From Paenibacillus_AB hodogayensis (lineage in GTDB: Bacteria > Bacillota > Bacilli > Paenibacillales > NBRC-103111), in the NCBI RefSeq assembly GCF_039536325.1, contig NZ_BAAAYO010000001.1, positions 1,343,196 to 1,407,195 on the forward strand: 64,000 bases of DNA, read 5' to 3'. The stretch's first letter is position 1. Every line of letters begins with the position of its first letter. The translations under genes were made by a program, and so were the position numbers. Shown here piece after piece: positions 26,582-35,114 of this stretch. The notes beneath the pieces are model-generated. The model was given only the letters and a program-made list of their open reading frames with translations, was not told where the DNA came from and made no database searches.

Positions 26582-27750
26582 GCGCAAAACGGATCATCAC
26601 GAACGCAACCATCGTCACCGAGCACGAAGTGATCGAAGGCGGCCATATCGTTCTGTCCGGCGGAACGATCGAAGCGATCGGGCGCGGCCCTGCGGCCGCC
26701 GACTCCGCGGCCGAAACGATCGACGCGGCCGGCGGCTGGGTGCTGCCGGGCTTCGTGGACGTCCATGTGCACGGCGGCTATGGCGCGGACTTTATGGATG
26801 CGAGCCGGGAATCGCTTGATACGATTACGAAATTCCACGGAGGCAACGGGACGACCTCTATCGTCGCGACGACGCTAACCGGCCCGCGCGAGCATTTGAC
26901 CAAGGTGCTGGAAACCGTGCATGCGTACATGCAGGGCGATATGCCATACGCCCAAGTAGTCGGCGTTCATCTGGAAGGACCGTTTATTAACGTGAAATAC
27001 AAAGGGGCACAAAACCCGGCTTATATCGTCCCTCCGCAAAAGGAATGGCTGGAGGAATGGCATGCGGCTTACCCGGAACTGATCCGCCAGCTGTCTCTCG
27101 CGCCGGAGCAGGAAGGGGCGCTGGAGCTGATTGCGTGGCTGCGCGAGCACGGCATCAACGCTGCGGCGGCGCATACCGACGCCACCTACGATCAAGTGAT
27201 CGCGGCGGCAAACGCCGGACTGAACCAGGCGGTGCATACGTTCAATGCGATGACCCCGCTTCACCACCGCAATCCGGGCACCGTCGGCGCCGTTCTGACC
27301 GACGACCGCATCCATGCGGAGGTCATCGCCGACGGGCACCATGTTCATCCGGCCTGCATCGGGCTGCTGACCAAGGTGAAGACGGCGGATAACCTGATCA
27401 TCATTACCGACGCCATGTCGGCGGCCGGGCTTGACGACGGCATCTACGATCTCGGCGGACTCGCCGTGCAAGTAAGCGGCGGGGTGGCGACGCTCGTCGA
27501 AGGCAACAGCCTGGCAGGCAGCACGCTGACGATGATCGAGGCGCTCCGGTATGTGACGTCCCGCGTCGCCCTGACCGTTCAGCAGGCGAGCCGCTACATG
27601 AGCGGCAATCCGGCCCGGCAGCTCGGCATCTTCGGCCGGACCGGCAGCCTCGAGGCGGGCAAGCAAGCCGACGTGCTGCTGATCAGCCCCGAGCTGGAGC
27701 TGCAGCGCATCTGGGCCGCCGGCCGGGAAATCGAGCCTTACCGGGCGTAG
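26578..27750 (+). CDS. nagA: N-acetylglucosamine-6-phosphate deacetylase
   Basis: The 390-aa amidohydrolase removes acetate from GlcNAc-6-phosphate, feeding NagB. Visible motifs are PGFVDVHVHGGYG (His-X-His near residue 61), HLEGPF with the metal-ligand Glu, AAAHTDATYD, HTFNAMTPLHHR and TDAMSAAG with the catalytic Asp. The gene starts within the nagB stop codon. No terminator is evident; a 123-bp repeat array begins about 90 bp downstream. Confidence 0.97.
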   Translation: MSAKRIITNATIVTEHEVIEGGHIVLSGGTIEAIGRGPAAADSAAETIDAAGGWVLPGFVDVHVHGGYGADFMDASRESLDTITKFHGGNGTTSIVATTLTGPREHLTKVLETVHAYMQGDMPYAQVVGVHLEGPFINVKYKGAQNPAYIVPPQKEWLEEWHAAYPELIRQLSLAPEQEGALELIAWLREHGINAAAAHTDATYDQVIAAANAGLNQAVHTFNAMTPLHHRNPGTVGAVLTDDRIHAEVIADGHHVHPACIGLLTKVKTADNLIIITDAMSAAGLDDGIYDLGGLAVQVSGGVATLVEGNSLAGSTLTMIEALRYVTSRVALTVQQASRYMSGNPARQLGIFGRTGSLEAGKQADVLLISPELELQRIWAAGREIEPYRA

Positions 27751-27839
27751 TCGAGCGAGGCGTTAGCCGGCTTGGGTGGTGGACAAGCAGGGGGATAGAT
27801 GGTTTGGGTGGTAGATGGATTGGTGATAGATAGCCAGGG

Positions 27840-28582
27840 TGGTATCCGCAAAAGTGACTCCTTTTCGCTGAGATAATGCGCTTTCGAACACTAACATACG
27901 TCTCTCGCACGAAATAGCCCGCTTTGGCCGGGCTTCGCGGCACCGTAGTGTCCAAAGGACCAAAGGAACACTATATCCGCAAAAGTGACTCCTTTTCGCT
28001 GAGATAATGCGCTTTCGAACACTAACATACGTCTCTCGCACGAGATAGCCCGCTTTGGCCAGGCTTCGCGGCACCGTAGTGTCCAAAGGAGCACTATCTC
28101 CGCAAAATTGGCTCCATTTCGCAGGGATAATGCGCTTTCGAACACTAACATACGCCGCTCGCACGAGATAGCCCGCTTTGGCCGGGCTTCGCGGCACCGT
28201 AGTGTCCAAAGGAACACTATCTCCGCAAAAGTGGCTCCATTTCGCAGGGATAATGCGCTTTCGAACACTAACATACGCCGCTCGCACGAGATAGCCCGCT
28301 TTGGCCGGGCTTCGCGGCACCGTAGTGTCCAATGGAGCGCTATATCCGCAAAAGTGACCCCTTTTCGCTGAGATAATGCGCTTTCGAACACTAACATACG
28401 CCGCTCGCACGAGATAGCCCGCTTTGGCCGGGCTTCGCGGCACCGTAGTGTCCAAAGGAGCGCTATATCCGCGAAAGAGCCTCCATTTCGCTGAAATAAT
28501 GCGCTTTCGAACACTAACATACGTCTCTCGCACGAGATAGCCCGCTTTGGCCGGGCTTCGCGGCACCGTAGTGTCCAAAGGA
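27840..28582. repeat. 123-bp tandem repeat array, left part (six units)
   Basis: Six consecutive units end with TGTCCAAAGGA-type sequence at 27951, 28082, 28205, 28328, 28451 and 28574, so the period is 123 bp except for one 131-bp step. Each unit holds AATGCGCTTTCGAACACTAA, a GCCCG/CGGGC hairpin and GTAGTGTCCAAAGGA. The 8-bp excess in the first step is a perfect tandem duplication of CCAAAGGA (27952-27967). Since 123 is a multiple of three, long frames run through the array on both strands; I do not regard them as genes. Confidence 0.9.
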
Positions 28583-30046
28583 GTTACTACTTAGGTCAGC
28601 CAAAAACTGAAAATCATGGCGAATGGCAGCGGAGAGTGAGGCAAGAATGGGGAGTTGCTGTTTGCGCAAGGTGGAGATGAAGCTGCGGGCACGAGCAAAT
28701 TGATCCGCTCCTTGACGGGTGCGGAACGTGCCGGAGATTTTATGTTTGACCTTGGCCATGCGAAGATCGCGTTCGGCCTGGTTGTTATCGAAAGGAACAC
28801 GGTCATCCCGAAGAAAACGGAGAATCGCCTCCTTGTGAAGTCGGAAGCGCTCGCCGAGATTGGCGGCCTTGCTCTTGCTTTTCCGGCCGCAAGGCCCGGT
28901 CTTCTCCCGCTTACGACCCCGCTGCGATTCAGACTTGCCGAGCCGTAAGATCGCCTCATATCGAGAATCGATATAGGTCAAGGTGTTGGGAGCCAGAGGG
29001 CGGTTGGCTTGTCGTGCTGATCGGACCAGTCGCCAACTCTGTTGAAGCAGGCCTTTCATCTGCGAGGCCCAGTGATGATGGTCGTACTCCGCGATGCCCT
29101 GGCATTCCCTCAAGAGATGGGCGCCGCATAAGGCATGTTGAAAAGAATACTTCTCTTTGAAATAAGGCATATTGCAGTCGTGCACGAGAATGCCGGTGTA
29201 ACGGGGCAAGAGGCCGAGGTCATCGAAAGCCTTGCTGCCGCGGTGTTCGTGAACCCCTTGAAACGTCCAGTTGGGGGTAGACAGATTATGCAGCCACACC
29301 TTGGACTTGTCCACCCGAAGGGTCGTCTCGTCCGCATGGGCAACCTGGGAGCTCAGTACCCGCTTACGAATCGTCTGTTCGTAGGGCGCCAGTTGCGTGT
29401 GGGCCCTATCCAGACGGGAAAGAAGTGTCGCTTCACTGGGACGATGACCGGTCAGATCGGTAAAGATCTCGCACGTCCGACTCAGGGGCAGCATTTGATA
29501 CGCCATCAGATAAACCGTCCAGGTAGTCAGGCTATCTCCGTACTGAACCGGGGCGTTGACTTGGTCTGGAAAAGCGGCCTGTTGCATGGAACGGCAGTGC
29601 GGGCAGCATTTCTTCTCCGCCCGATACTCGGTAATGAGGAAGCGAGGTTGCGGGAGGTCGAACACTTGGCGCTTCTCATACCCTTCGCTAGGTTCCCCGA
29701 CAAGGGAGGCGGCACAATGCGAGCAAGTCGTCACCGGGTGCAGAATAATTGTATCGGGATGTTCGGACAGGTGCAGGGTATGTCCCGTGTGGCCTTTGGG
29801 GGCTCCCTTTTTTCCACCAGACTTGCGCGAATTCGAGGGTTTACGGAACCCATCGCTGGAAGGTGGTTTGCTGCTATTTTGACTATTTTGACCCAATTGC
29901 CGTTCCAATTCGGCCACCCGATTTTCGAGTGCGACAATCCGGGCAGCCTGCTGATCGATGATTTCCAGCAGCCGGGTAATGACCGCAGCAATTTCGCTTG
30001 GTGTACCGTGGCTGATTCGTTCAATCTCTTCCGGACTCATTTTCAT
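28514..30046 (-). CDS. IS66-family transposase (TnpC type)
   Basis: The protein starts with a coiled coil (LLEIIDQQAARIVALENRV), then SSKPPSSDG, a zinc-finger pair CSHC/CPHC and the DDE catalytic domain: HADETTLRVD, VHDCNMPYF and DNNQAERDLRMAK. These are IS66 TnpC signatures; tnpA and tnpB partners are absent, as in the single-gene ISBst12-like subgroup. I chose the ATG at 30046, after AAGGGG; an ATG at 30088 is in frame but lacks a ribosome site. The frame has no stop inside the element: it crosses the terminal repeat and ends at 28514 in the flanking host repeat, adding about 23 residues. Confidence 0.93.
   Translation of the reverse strand: MKMSPEEIERISHGTPSEIAAVITRLLEIIDQQAARIVALENRVAELERQLGQNSQNSSKPPSSDGFRKPSNSRKSGGKKGAPKGHTGHTLHLSEHPDTIILHPVTTCSHCAASLVGEPSEGYEKRQVFDLPQPRFLITEYRAEKKCCPHCRSMQQAAFPDQVNAPVQYGDSLTTWTVYLMAYQMLPLSRTCEIFTDLTGHRPSEATLLSRLDRAHTQLAPYEQTIRKRVLSSQVAHADETTLRVDKSKVWLHNLSTPNWTFQGVHEHRGSKAFDDLGLLPRYTGILVHDCNMPYFKEKYSFQHALCGAHLLRECQGIAEYDHHHWASQMKGLLQQSWRLVRSARQANRPLAPNTLTYIDSRYEAILRLGKSESQRGRKREKTGPCGRKSKSKAANLGERFRLHKEAILRFLRDDRVPFDNNQAERDLRMAKVKHKISGTFRTRQGADQFARARSFISTLRKQQLPILASLSAAIRHDFQFLADLSSNSFGHYGAAKPGQSGLSRARDVC
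28575..28582. repeat. Left 8-bp target-site duplication
   Basis: CCAAAGGA directly abuts the left terminal repeat of the IS66 element and matches the right copy at 30135-30142. Eight bp is the usual duplication for IS66. Confidence 0.9.
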
Positions 30047-30134
30047 AGCCAGTCGATCCCCTTTTCCCTTCAAAACTCGGTTACCCATTTTTAACCAAGT
30101 TTTTCATGTTTGAAAAGGGGACCTAAGTAGTAAC
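28583..30134. mobile_element. Complete IS66-family insertion sequence, 1552 bp
   Basis: Perfect 15-bp terminal inverted repeats, GTTACTACTTAGGTC at 28583-28597 and its complement at 30120-30134, bound the element. Both are flanked by the 8-bp duplication CCAAAGGA. Removing the element and one duplication restores a 123-bp period between units (28574 to 30257), so insertion into a pre-existing repeat array is proven by the sequence. The element looks intact and encodes one DDE transposase. Confidence 0.96.
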
Positions 30135-30142
30135 CCAAAGGA
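30135..30142. repeat. Right 8-bp target-site duplication
   Basis: CCAAAGGA abuts the right terminal repeat and equals the left copy. Confidence 0.9.
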
Positions 30143-30451
30143 ACACTATCTCCGCAAAATTGGCTCCATTTCGCAGGGATAATGCGCTTTCGAACACTAA
30201 CATACGTCTCTCGCACGAAATAGCCCGCTTTGACTGGGCTTCGCGGCACCGTAGTGTCCAAAGGAACACTATATCCGCAAAAGTGACCCCTTTTCGCTGA
30301 GATAATGCGCTTTCGAACACTAACATACGCCGCTCGCACGAGATAGCCCGCTTTGGCCGGGCTTCGCGGCACCGTAGTGTCCAAAGGAGCACTATCTCCG
30401 CAAAAGTGGCTCCATTTCGCAGGGATAATGCGCTTTCGAACACTAACATAC
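30135..30451. repeat. 123-bp tandem repeat array, right part
   Basis: Two further unit ends lie at 30257 and 30380 (123 bp apart), followed by a partial unit that stops after ACACTAACATAC at 30451. Before the IS insertion the array therefore had eight complete units and a partial one. From 30452 to 30580 I see nothing beyond unassigned sequence. Confidence 0.88.
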
Positions 30452-30580
30452 TAGCCTCTATCGCCAGTGTCTGCAATCCGCTCAAGCCCCTGAAACAAGG
30501 TGGCCTGCGAAAGGTTTTCGAGTCGGCCTCTGGCCTCTCCCAATAAAGACAATCGGCCCGCCATACGCGAGCCCCGCACC

Positions 30581-30622
30581 AAAAAAGACGACCGGTCCGC
30601 ACATGGCGGATCGGTCGTCTTC
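30581..30622 (-). terminator. Terminator of the 61-aa membrane protein gene
   Basis: A long stem (AAGACGACCG ... CGGTCGTCTT, about 15 bp with few mismatches) is followed by six T residues on the minus strand, just after the stop codon. Confidence 0.88.
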
Positions 30623-30632
30623 GATTCACTCT

Positions 30633-30818
30633 TTATTTTTCCCAAAGCGCCTTGACGCCCTTATAGATCAGCGTCCCGGAAAAAACAATCATCGAAAGCA
30701 GCCCGGCCCCGTCCAAAACCGGTTCTACGCCGCTCAGGAACGAATCGGCCGCCGGCATGGCCGTCAGCACGTAACCGCCCAATATGCCGCCAACGTAGGT
30801 GAGGAGTTGTTTATCCAT
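30633..30818 (-). CDS. Small two-segment membrane protein (holin-like), 61 aa
   Basis: The 61-aa protein has two hydrophobic segments (about 7-25 and 35-55) and a short basic tail (YKGVKALWEK). A strong GGAGGTGG ribosome site precedes the ATG and a strong terminator follows, so the gene is real. Size and layout recall small phage-derived holins, but no phage genes are nearby. It follows the ABC importer genes in the same direction after 86 bp. Confidence 0.7.
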   Translation of the reverse strand: MDKQLLTYVGGILGGYVLTAMPAADSFLSGVEPVLDGAGLLSMIVFSGTLIYKGVKALWEK

Positions 30819-30904
30819 GGATCTCCACCTCCTGTCCGCTTGATACTGCCAGTTTATGCAACGATGCGGCAGCGTGCTTGGACAAGAGGCTGTTTTCTAT
30901 GAAA

Positions 30905-32482
30905 CTACTTTACAAATCCTTGCTCTTTGATCTGCTTCGCCGCTTCGTCGACATACGTTTTATACTTGAATGTCGTCTCAAGCGTCTTGAGGAAATCGGC
31001 ATATTCGGCGATCGGCCGTTTGCCGGTGACGAACTTGATCATCTCTTCCTCGGCGAATCGGTCGGCGTCGGCTTTATTAAAGCCTGTCGGCGGAATGACC
31101 GAGCTGTCGAACGAGGAGATGCGCGGCGTCTTGATGGCGAACTCGGTCGCTTCGGCCTGATTCGGGAATTTGATCGCCAAATAGTCTTTGTTCGGGCGCC
31201 CGGTGAACTGGTACAGGTTGAAATAGTTGCCTTCCTTCGCCATCAGGTCGGTCGGCACCAGCTTGCCGTCCTTCATGTTGTAATGCTTGCCCTCCAGACC
31301 GTACATGACGAGCGTGTTGCCTTCTTTGCCGGAGATGTAATTCAGCACGTCGAACACCTTTTGCAGCTTCGCTTTGTCTTTCTCCAGCGCCTTCGGGATT
31401 ACCCAATAGCGGGACGGCCGGTCGTAATCGTAAGAGCCGTCGAATTGCCCGCCCGGTCCTTTCACCGGCGTCATTTGCACCCAATCCGCCTTCGGATTGA
31501 TTGCCTTGTACTGGGCGACGAATTCGTCTTTGGCGATGTCCGTCCAGCCTTTGAAGATCAGCCCGGCTTTGCCCTGGAACGCCTTCTGCACCTCGACGTT
31601 GCCCTTGTTGGTCATCAGTTCCGGATCGACCACGCCAGCGTCGAACAGCGACTTGATATACTTGAGCGCCTCCGGCATGCCGGGATCGTAATAGGCATTC
31701 ATCACCTTGCCGTCCTTCTGGTAGAACGAACCGGGCAGGCCGACTCCGTAAGCGCCCAAAATGGTGGCGAAGCTGTCCAGTTTGGCGCCGGTGATGCCGT
31801 ACGTGTCTTTTTTGCCGTTACCGTCGGGGTCCTGCTCGGTAAACGCCTTGGCGACTGCCGCGAACTCCTCCAGCGTGGTCGGCACTTTCAAATTCAGCTT
31901 CTCCAGCCAATCCTTGCGTACCCACATCGAGCTGAACGGCACGTCGGCAGTCCGCGGGATGGCGTACTGTTTACCGTTGACCGTCACCTTCTTCAAAATA
32001 TTCGGCGTCAGGCCGACGACAAAGTCCTTCGCCGCCCTCAGCTCTTTGTCCATATAAGGCGTCAGGTCGAGCAGCAGCCCCTTGTCGGCGAATTCCTTCA
32101 CATCGGGAAAATCCACGGAAAACAAATCGGGATAATTGCCACCGGACAGCCTTACCCGGATCTGGTTTTTATAGTCGTCGCCCGAAGCGATCGCCGTCAG
32201 CTGCAAGTCGACGTTCAGCTTCTTGTCGATCGTCTTCTTGACATCGTCGGCATCGGCCGCAGGCAAACCGGAGGCGGCCATCGCCACTTGCAGCTTGACC
32301 GGCGCGCCGCTTTCCGCCGGCTTGCCCCCTTCCGCAGAGCCGCTTCCATTCCCCGTCTTTGCGGTATCCGAGCCGCATCCGGCCAGGACGCCCCCGGCGA
32401 GCAAGACCGTCGCGAGTCCAAGCGGCGCCCATCTTCGGGCCGAGTGTTTGCTTTCTCTTTTGGCTTCATGCATACGTTCCAT
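30905..32482 (-). CDS. ABC sugar-binding lipoprotein, LplA/YtcQ type
   Basis: The 525-aa protein has a lipoprotein signal (GGVLAGC, Cys36) after a basic N-terminus. The mature part is a large solute-binding fold containing the calcium-like loop EQDPDGNGKKDTYG, typical of the long LplA/YtcQ group that serves oligosaccharide importers in Paenibacillaceae. It is a different subfamily from the other three binding proteins in the window. The gene directly follows two permease genes (24-bp gap), and together they form a complete import set; the ATPase is probably a shared MsmX-like protein elsewhere. Confidence 0.92.
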   Translation of the reverse strand: MERMHEAKRESKHSARRWAPLGLATVLLAGGVLAGCGSDTAKTGNGSGSAEGGKPAESGAPVKLQVAMAASGLPAADADDVKKTIDKKLNVDLQLTAIASGDDYKNQIRVRLSGGNYPDLFSVDFPDVKEFADKGLLLDLTPYMDKELRAAKDFVVGLTPNILKKVTVNGKQYAIPRTADVPFSSMWVRKDWLEKLNLKVPTTLEEFAAVAKAFTEQDPDGNGKKDTYGITGAKLDSFATILGAYGVGLPGSFYQKDGKVMNAYYDPGMPEALKYIKSLFDAGVVDPELMTNKGNVEVQKAFQGKAGLIFKGWTDIAKDEFVAQYKAINPKADWVQMTPVKGPGGQFDGSYDYDRPSRYWVIPKALEKDKAKLQKVFDVLNYISGKEGNTLVMYGLEGKHYNMKDGKLVPTDLMAKEGNYFNLYQFTGRPNKDYLAIKFPNQAEATEFAIKTPRISSFDSSVIPPTGFNKADADRFAEEEMIKFVTGKRPIAEYADFLKTLETTFKYKTYVDEAAKQIKEQGFVK

Positions 32483-32506
32483 ATAGGTCCCCTTCTTTCT
32501 GTCGGA

Positions 32507-33367
32507 TTATCCCTTAATCGAGCCGAGCAGCATGCCCTTCGTAAAATGCTTCTGCAAAAACGGATACACGACCAGCACCGGCAAGCTGGCGAAGACGACC
32601 GCGGCCATCTGCATCGTGACCGTGGGCACCTGATCCTCCGCGTTCTCCAGCGGCTGCTGGGACAGCATCAAAATTTCGCGGACGACCACCTGCAGCGGGA
32701 ACAGCGACCGGTCGGTCACGTACATGATGGCGCTGAAGAACGAGTTCCAATGTCCGACAGCGTAGAACAGGCCCACCGTAATCATAACGGGCAGCGACAA
32801 CGGCACGGTCAGCCGGAACAAAATGCCGAACTCCTTCGCTCCGTCGATGCGCGCCGATTCGAACAGCTCCTCGGGCAATTGCTCGAAAAAGCTTTTCATG
32901 ATCAGCACGTTAAAGCTGGAAACCGCTGTTGGCAAAATGAGCGACCACAAGCTGTCGATCAGTCCAGTCGCTTTGACAACCAGGTAAGTCGGAATGATGC
33001 CGCCGCTGAACAGCAGGGTGAACACGATCATGAGCATGAAGTAGCGCCGGCCCGGAAGCTGTCTGCGGCTGAGCGGATAAGCGAGCAGCGCGGTCAGGAT
33101 CAGGTTGATCGTCGTACCGATAACCGTAATGTAGACCGTGACGCCGAGCGAGCGCGGAATCGCCGACGTGCCGAGCAGCTTCTTGTAGGCGCTGAACGTC
33201 AGCTCTTTCGGAATCAGCACGTAGCCGCCGTGACGCAGCACTTCGGCGAACGGGGTCAGCGACACCGAGAATACGTAAAGCAAAGGGACGACGGCGGCGA
33301 GACCTACAATCGCCAGGACAAGGTAACTGACCGCCACGAACCATTTGTCTCCCGTGTTGGTCACCAT
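32507..33367 (-). CDS. Carbohydrate ABC transporter permease, LplC/YtcP type
   Basis: The 286-aa permease has six membrane segments and the EAA loop ESARIDGAKEFGILFRLTVP that contacts the ATPase. ATG 33367 follows GGGGGGAAAG; the longer upstream frame lies inside the preceding gene. The start overlaps the end of the other permease gene by 7 bp, consistent with coupled translation. It forms the membrane channel with that protein. Confidence 0.93.
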   Translation of the reverse strand: MVTNTGDKWFVAVSYLVLAIVGLAAVVPLLYVFSVSLTPFAEVLRHGGYVLIPKELTFSAYKKLLGTSAIPRSLGVTVYITVIGTTINLILTALLAYPLSRRQLPGRRYFMLMIVFTLLFSGGIIPTYLVVKATGLIDSLWSLILPTAVSSFNVLIMKSFFEQLPEELFESARIDGAKEFGILFRLTVPLSLPVMITVGLFYAVGHWNSFFSAIMYVTDRSLFPLQVVVREILMLSQQPLENAEDQVPTVTMQMAAVVFASLPVLVVYPFLQKHFTKGMLLGSIKG

Positions 33368-34329
33368 ATGCTTTCCCCCCATCGTTTCGCGAAACGGTTC
33401 GACAAGTAGACGAGGATGAGCCCGATGGCCGATTTGAACAGGCCGACAGCGGAGGCGAGGCTGTAATTCCACTGTTGAAGCCCGGTCCGGAACACCCAGG
33501 TGTCAAGAATGTCGGCAACCGGATAGACGTGAACGTTATACAACACGTAGATTTGCTCGAATCCCGCGTCCAGCATATGCCCGAGCCGCAAAATCAGCAG
33601 CAGGACGATGACGTGCCGGATGCCTGGCAGCGTAATATGCCATACCATGCGCAGCCGGCTGGCCCCGTCGACGCGCCCCGCCTCGTAAAGCGTCGGGTCG
33701 ATGCCGGCGATGGCGGCCAAATAAATAATCGCGCCCCAGCCGAGATTTTGCCAGATTTCCGAGCCGACCAGCACGCTGCGGAACCATTCGGTCGAGGACA
33801 GGAACGGCACCGCCTTGAAGCCGGCATCGACAAGCCAACGGTTGACGACGCCCGAATCCTGCGACAAGAACATCAGCAAAATGCCGTAGATGATGACCCA
33901 GGACAAAAAATGCGGCATATAGCTGAGCGTCTGAATGAGCGATTTGAACCAGCGTACCCGGCATTCGTTCAGCAAAATCGCCAGTATGATCGGCGGCACC
34001 ATGCCGAACAGCAGCTTGTAGACGCTGATTAGGAACGTGTTGGTCAGCAGTTGGGCGAAATAGGGAGACTCGTAAAATTGCTGAAAATATTTGAACCACG
34101 GGTCCGCCCAAGGGCTGCGCAAAATGCCTTCCATCATGTCGAAATCTTTGAAGGCGATAATGACCCCATACATCGGTACATACTTGTAGATCAGGTAGTA
34201 CACGACGCCGGGCAGCAGCATCAAGTAAAACTCTTTGTACGCCCATAGCCCTTTGAGCCGTTTGTGCAGCCTGGGTCCGGCTGCCGGCGAAGCGGGGCGC
34301 TTCGCATCCATGGTGTGATCGGGCTGCAT
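33361..34329 (-). CDS. Carbohydrate ABC transporter permease, LplB/YteP type
   Basis: The 322-aa permease has a hydrophilic N-terminal tail of about 30 residues, six membrane segments and the EAA motif YEAGRVDGASRLRMVWHITLP. ATG 34329 has AAGGAAG upstream. It is the first gene of the three-gene importer, downstream of the YesMN-like regulators and of a decayed oxidoreductase gene, and probably responds to that two-component system. Confidence 0.93.
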   Translation of the reverse strand: MQPDHTMDAKRPASPAAGPRLHKRLKGLWAYKEFYLMLLPGVVYYLIYKYVPMYGVIIAFKDFDMMEGILRSPWADPWFKYFQQFYESPYFAQLLTNTFLISVYKLLFGMVPPIILAILLNECRVRWFKSLIQTLSYMPHFLSWVIIYGILLMFLSQDSGVVNRWLVDAGFKAVPFLSSTEWFRSVLVGSEIWQNLGWGAIIYLAAIAGIDPTLYEAGRVDGASRLRMVWHITLPGIRHVIVLLLILRLGHMLDAGFEQIYVLYNVHVYPVADILDTWVFRTGLQQWNYSLASAVGLFKSAIGLILVYLSNRFAKRWGESIW

Positions 34330-34428
34330 CGGATGTCACTTCCTTTCCCGGAAAACAGATTGTCGTTTTGCATCTGACGGGCAAAACACGTAGATTTAAG
34401 CTTCGGCCACCACTTACGGACGCTGGGA

Positions 34429-34832
34429 CTAGAGAACTTGCCTGGCTAGCATGCTGCCCGTAAACACTTCCTTCGAGGCGTTGAAATTCATGTACAGCCC
34501 GCCGGCAAATTCCTCGTTCCAGTCGTTCCGGGATTCCCGGCCGAGATCGTACGGAACGCCGGAGGCAGCGGCGAAGTCGCCCTCATACGTGGCGTCGATA
34601 AGGCGTCAGCCGTTATCCAGTAAGCGCTTTCTTTGTTTGCGATCCAAAACCTCTAACGCTCGAAGCGCCTCCTTTTCCAGCTGCACGGAAGAGCTCTCGT
34701 CATCAGGCCGGCGATATGGACCGACGGGTCCAGCTGGACGGTCCGCCGGCCACTCCGGGCTGCGGTAATCGCCGCTCCGACGCCACCGGGCGCCGCTCCG
34801 TATAGCGCCACCTCGTAAGCTTGCCTGGTCAT
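34429..34832 (-). pseudogene. Remnant of an FAD-dependent oxidoreductase
   Basis: The N-terminal part is intact: ATG at 34832 with GGAGG upstream, then VALYGAAPGGVGAAITAAR (a FAD-binding Rossmann motif) and HIAGLM. After about residue 49 the frame breaks. About 60 codons further, in a different frame, recognisable family sequence returns (IDATYEGDFAAASGVPYDLG and the end GSMLARQVL). A normal member of this FAD_oxidored family has more than 400 residues, so most of the gene is deleted and frameshifted. Its start overlaps the upstream 85-aa frame (ATGA). Confidence 0.8.
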
Positions 34833-35086
34833 GAAGCCTGTTCCTCCTGCTTCTGTTCGGTAGTGGGATGATCGCTTGCATGTTCTTGTAATAACGATAA
34901 CACCCATGCCGCAACCGCATAAGGAACATTTTTTGTGTGCCGATAGAACAAATTTGGGGATATGTTCGGATTGATCTTCAGCAGCCCGGACGAAACTTGC
35001 GCCGCGACCGACCCGAGCAACGCAACCTGATCGACCCCTTGGCTAACCTGATCAATCCATACGCCGAACAAGACCGGCTCGACCAT
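34829..35086 (-). CDS. Unknown 85-aa protein or gene fragment
   Basis: A frame of 85 codons (MVEPVLFGVWIDQVSQGVDQ at the start) lies between the response regulator and the FAD oxidoreductase remnant, and its stop overlaps the remnant's ATG, as in coupled operon genes. The sequence looks like folded protein, with PNLFYRHTKNVPYAVAAWVL near the end. The start has no good ribosome site and the frame stays open upstream, so it may be the C-terminal piece of a lost gene. I do not recognise it. Confidence 0.4.
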   Translation of the reverse strand: MVEPVLFGVWIDQVSQGVDQVALLGSVAAQVSSGLLKINPNISPNLFYRHTKNVPYAVAAWVLSLLQEHASDHPTTEQKQEEQAS

Positions 35087-35114
35087 CCGGAGCACCGATC
35101 CATGGGGCGTCCGT

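Noticed and set aside
27763..28578. Minus-strand frames of 209 and 271 codons with 41-residue repeats
   Set aside because: They result from a 123-bp repeat unit with no stops in some frames. There is no ribosome site, two frames are open at once, and an 8-bp duplication shifts the frame.
30878..33409. An 843-codon plus-strand frame
   Set aside because: It is the antisense of the ABC importer genes, lacks a ribosome site and family motifs, and arises from high GC at third positions.
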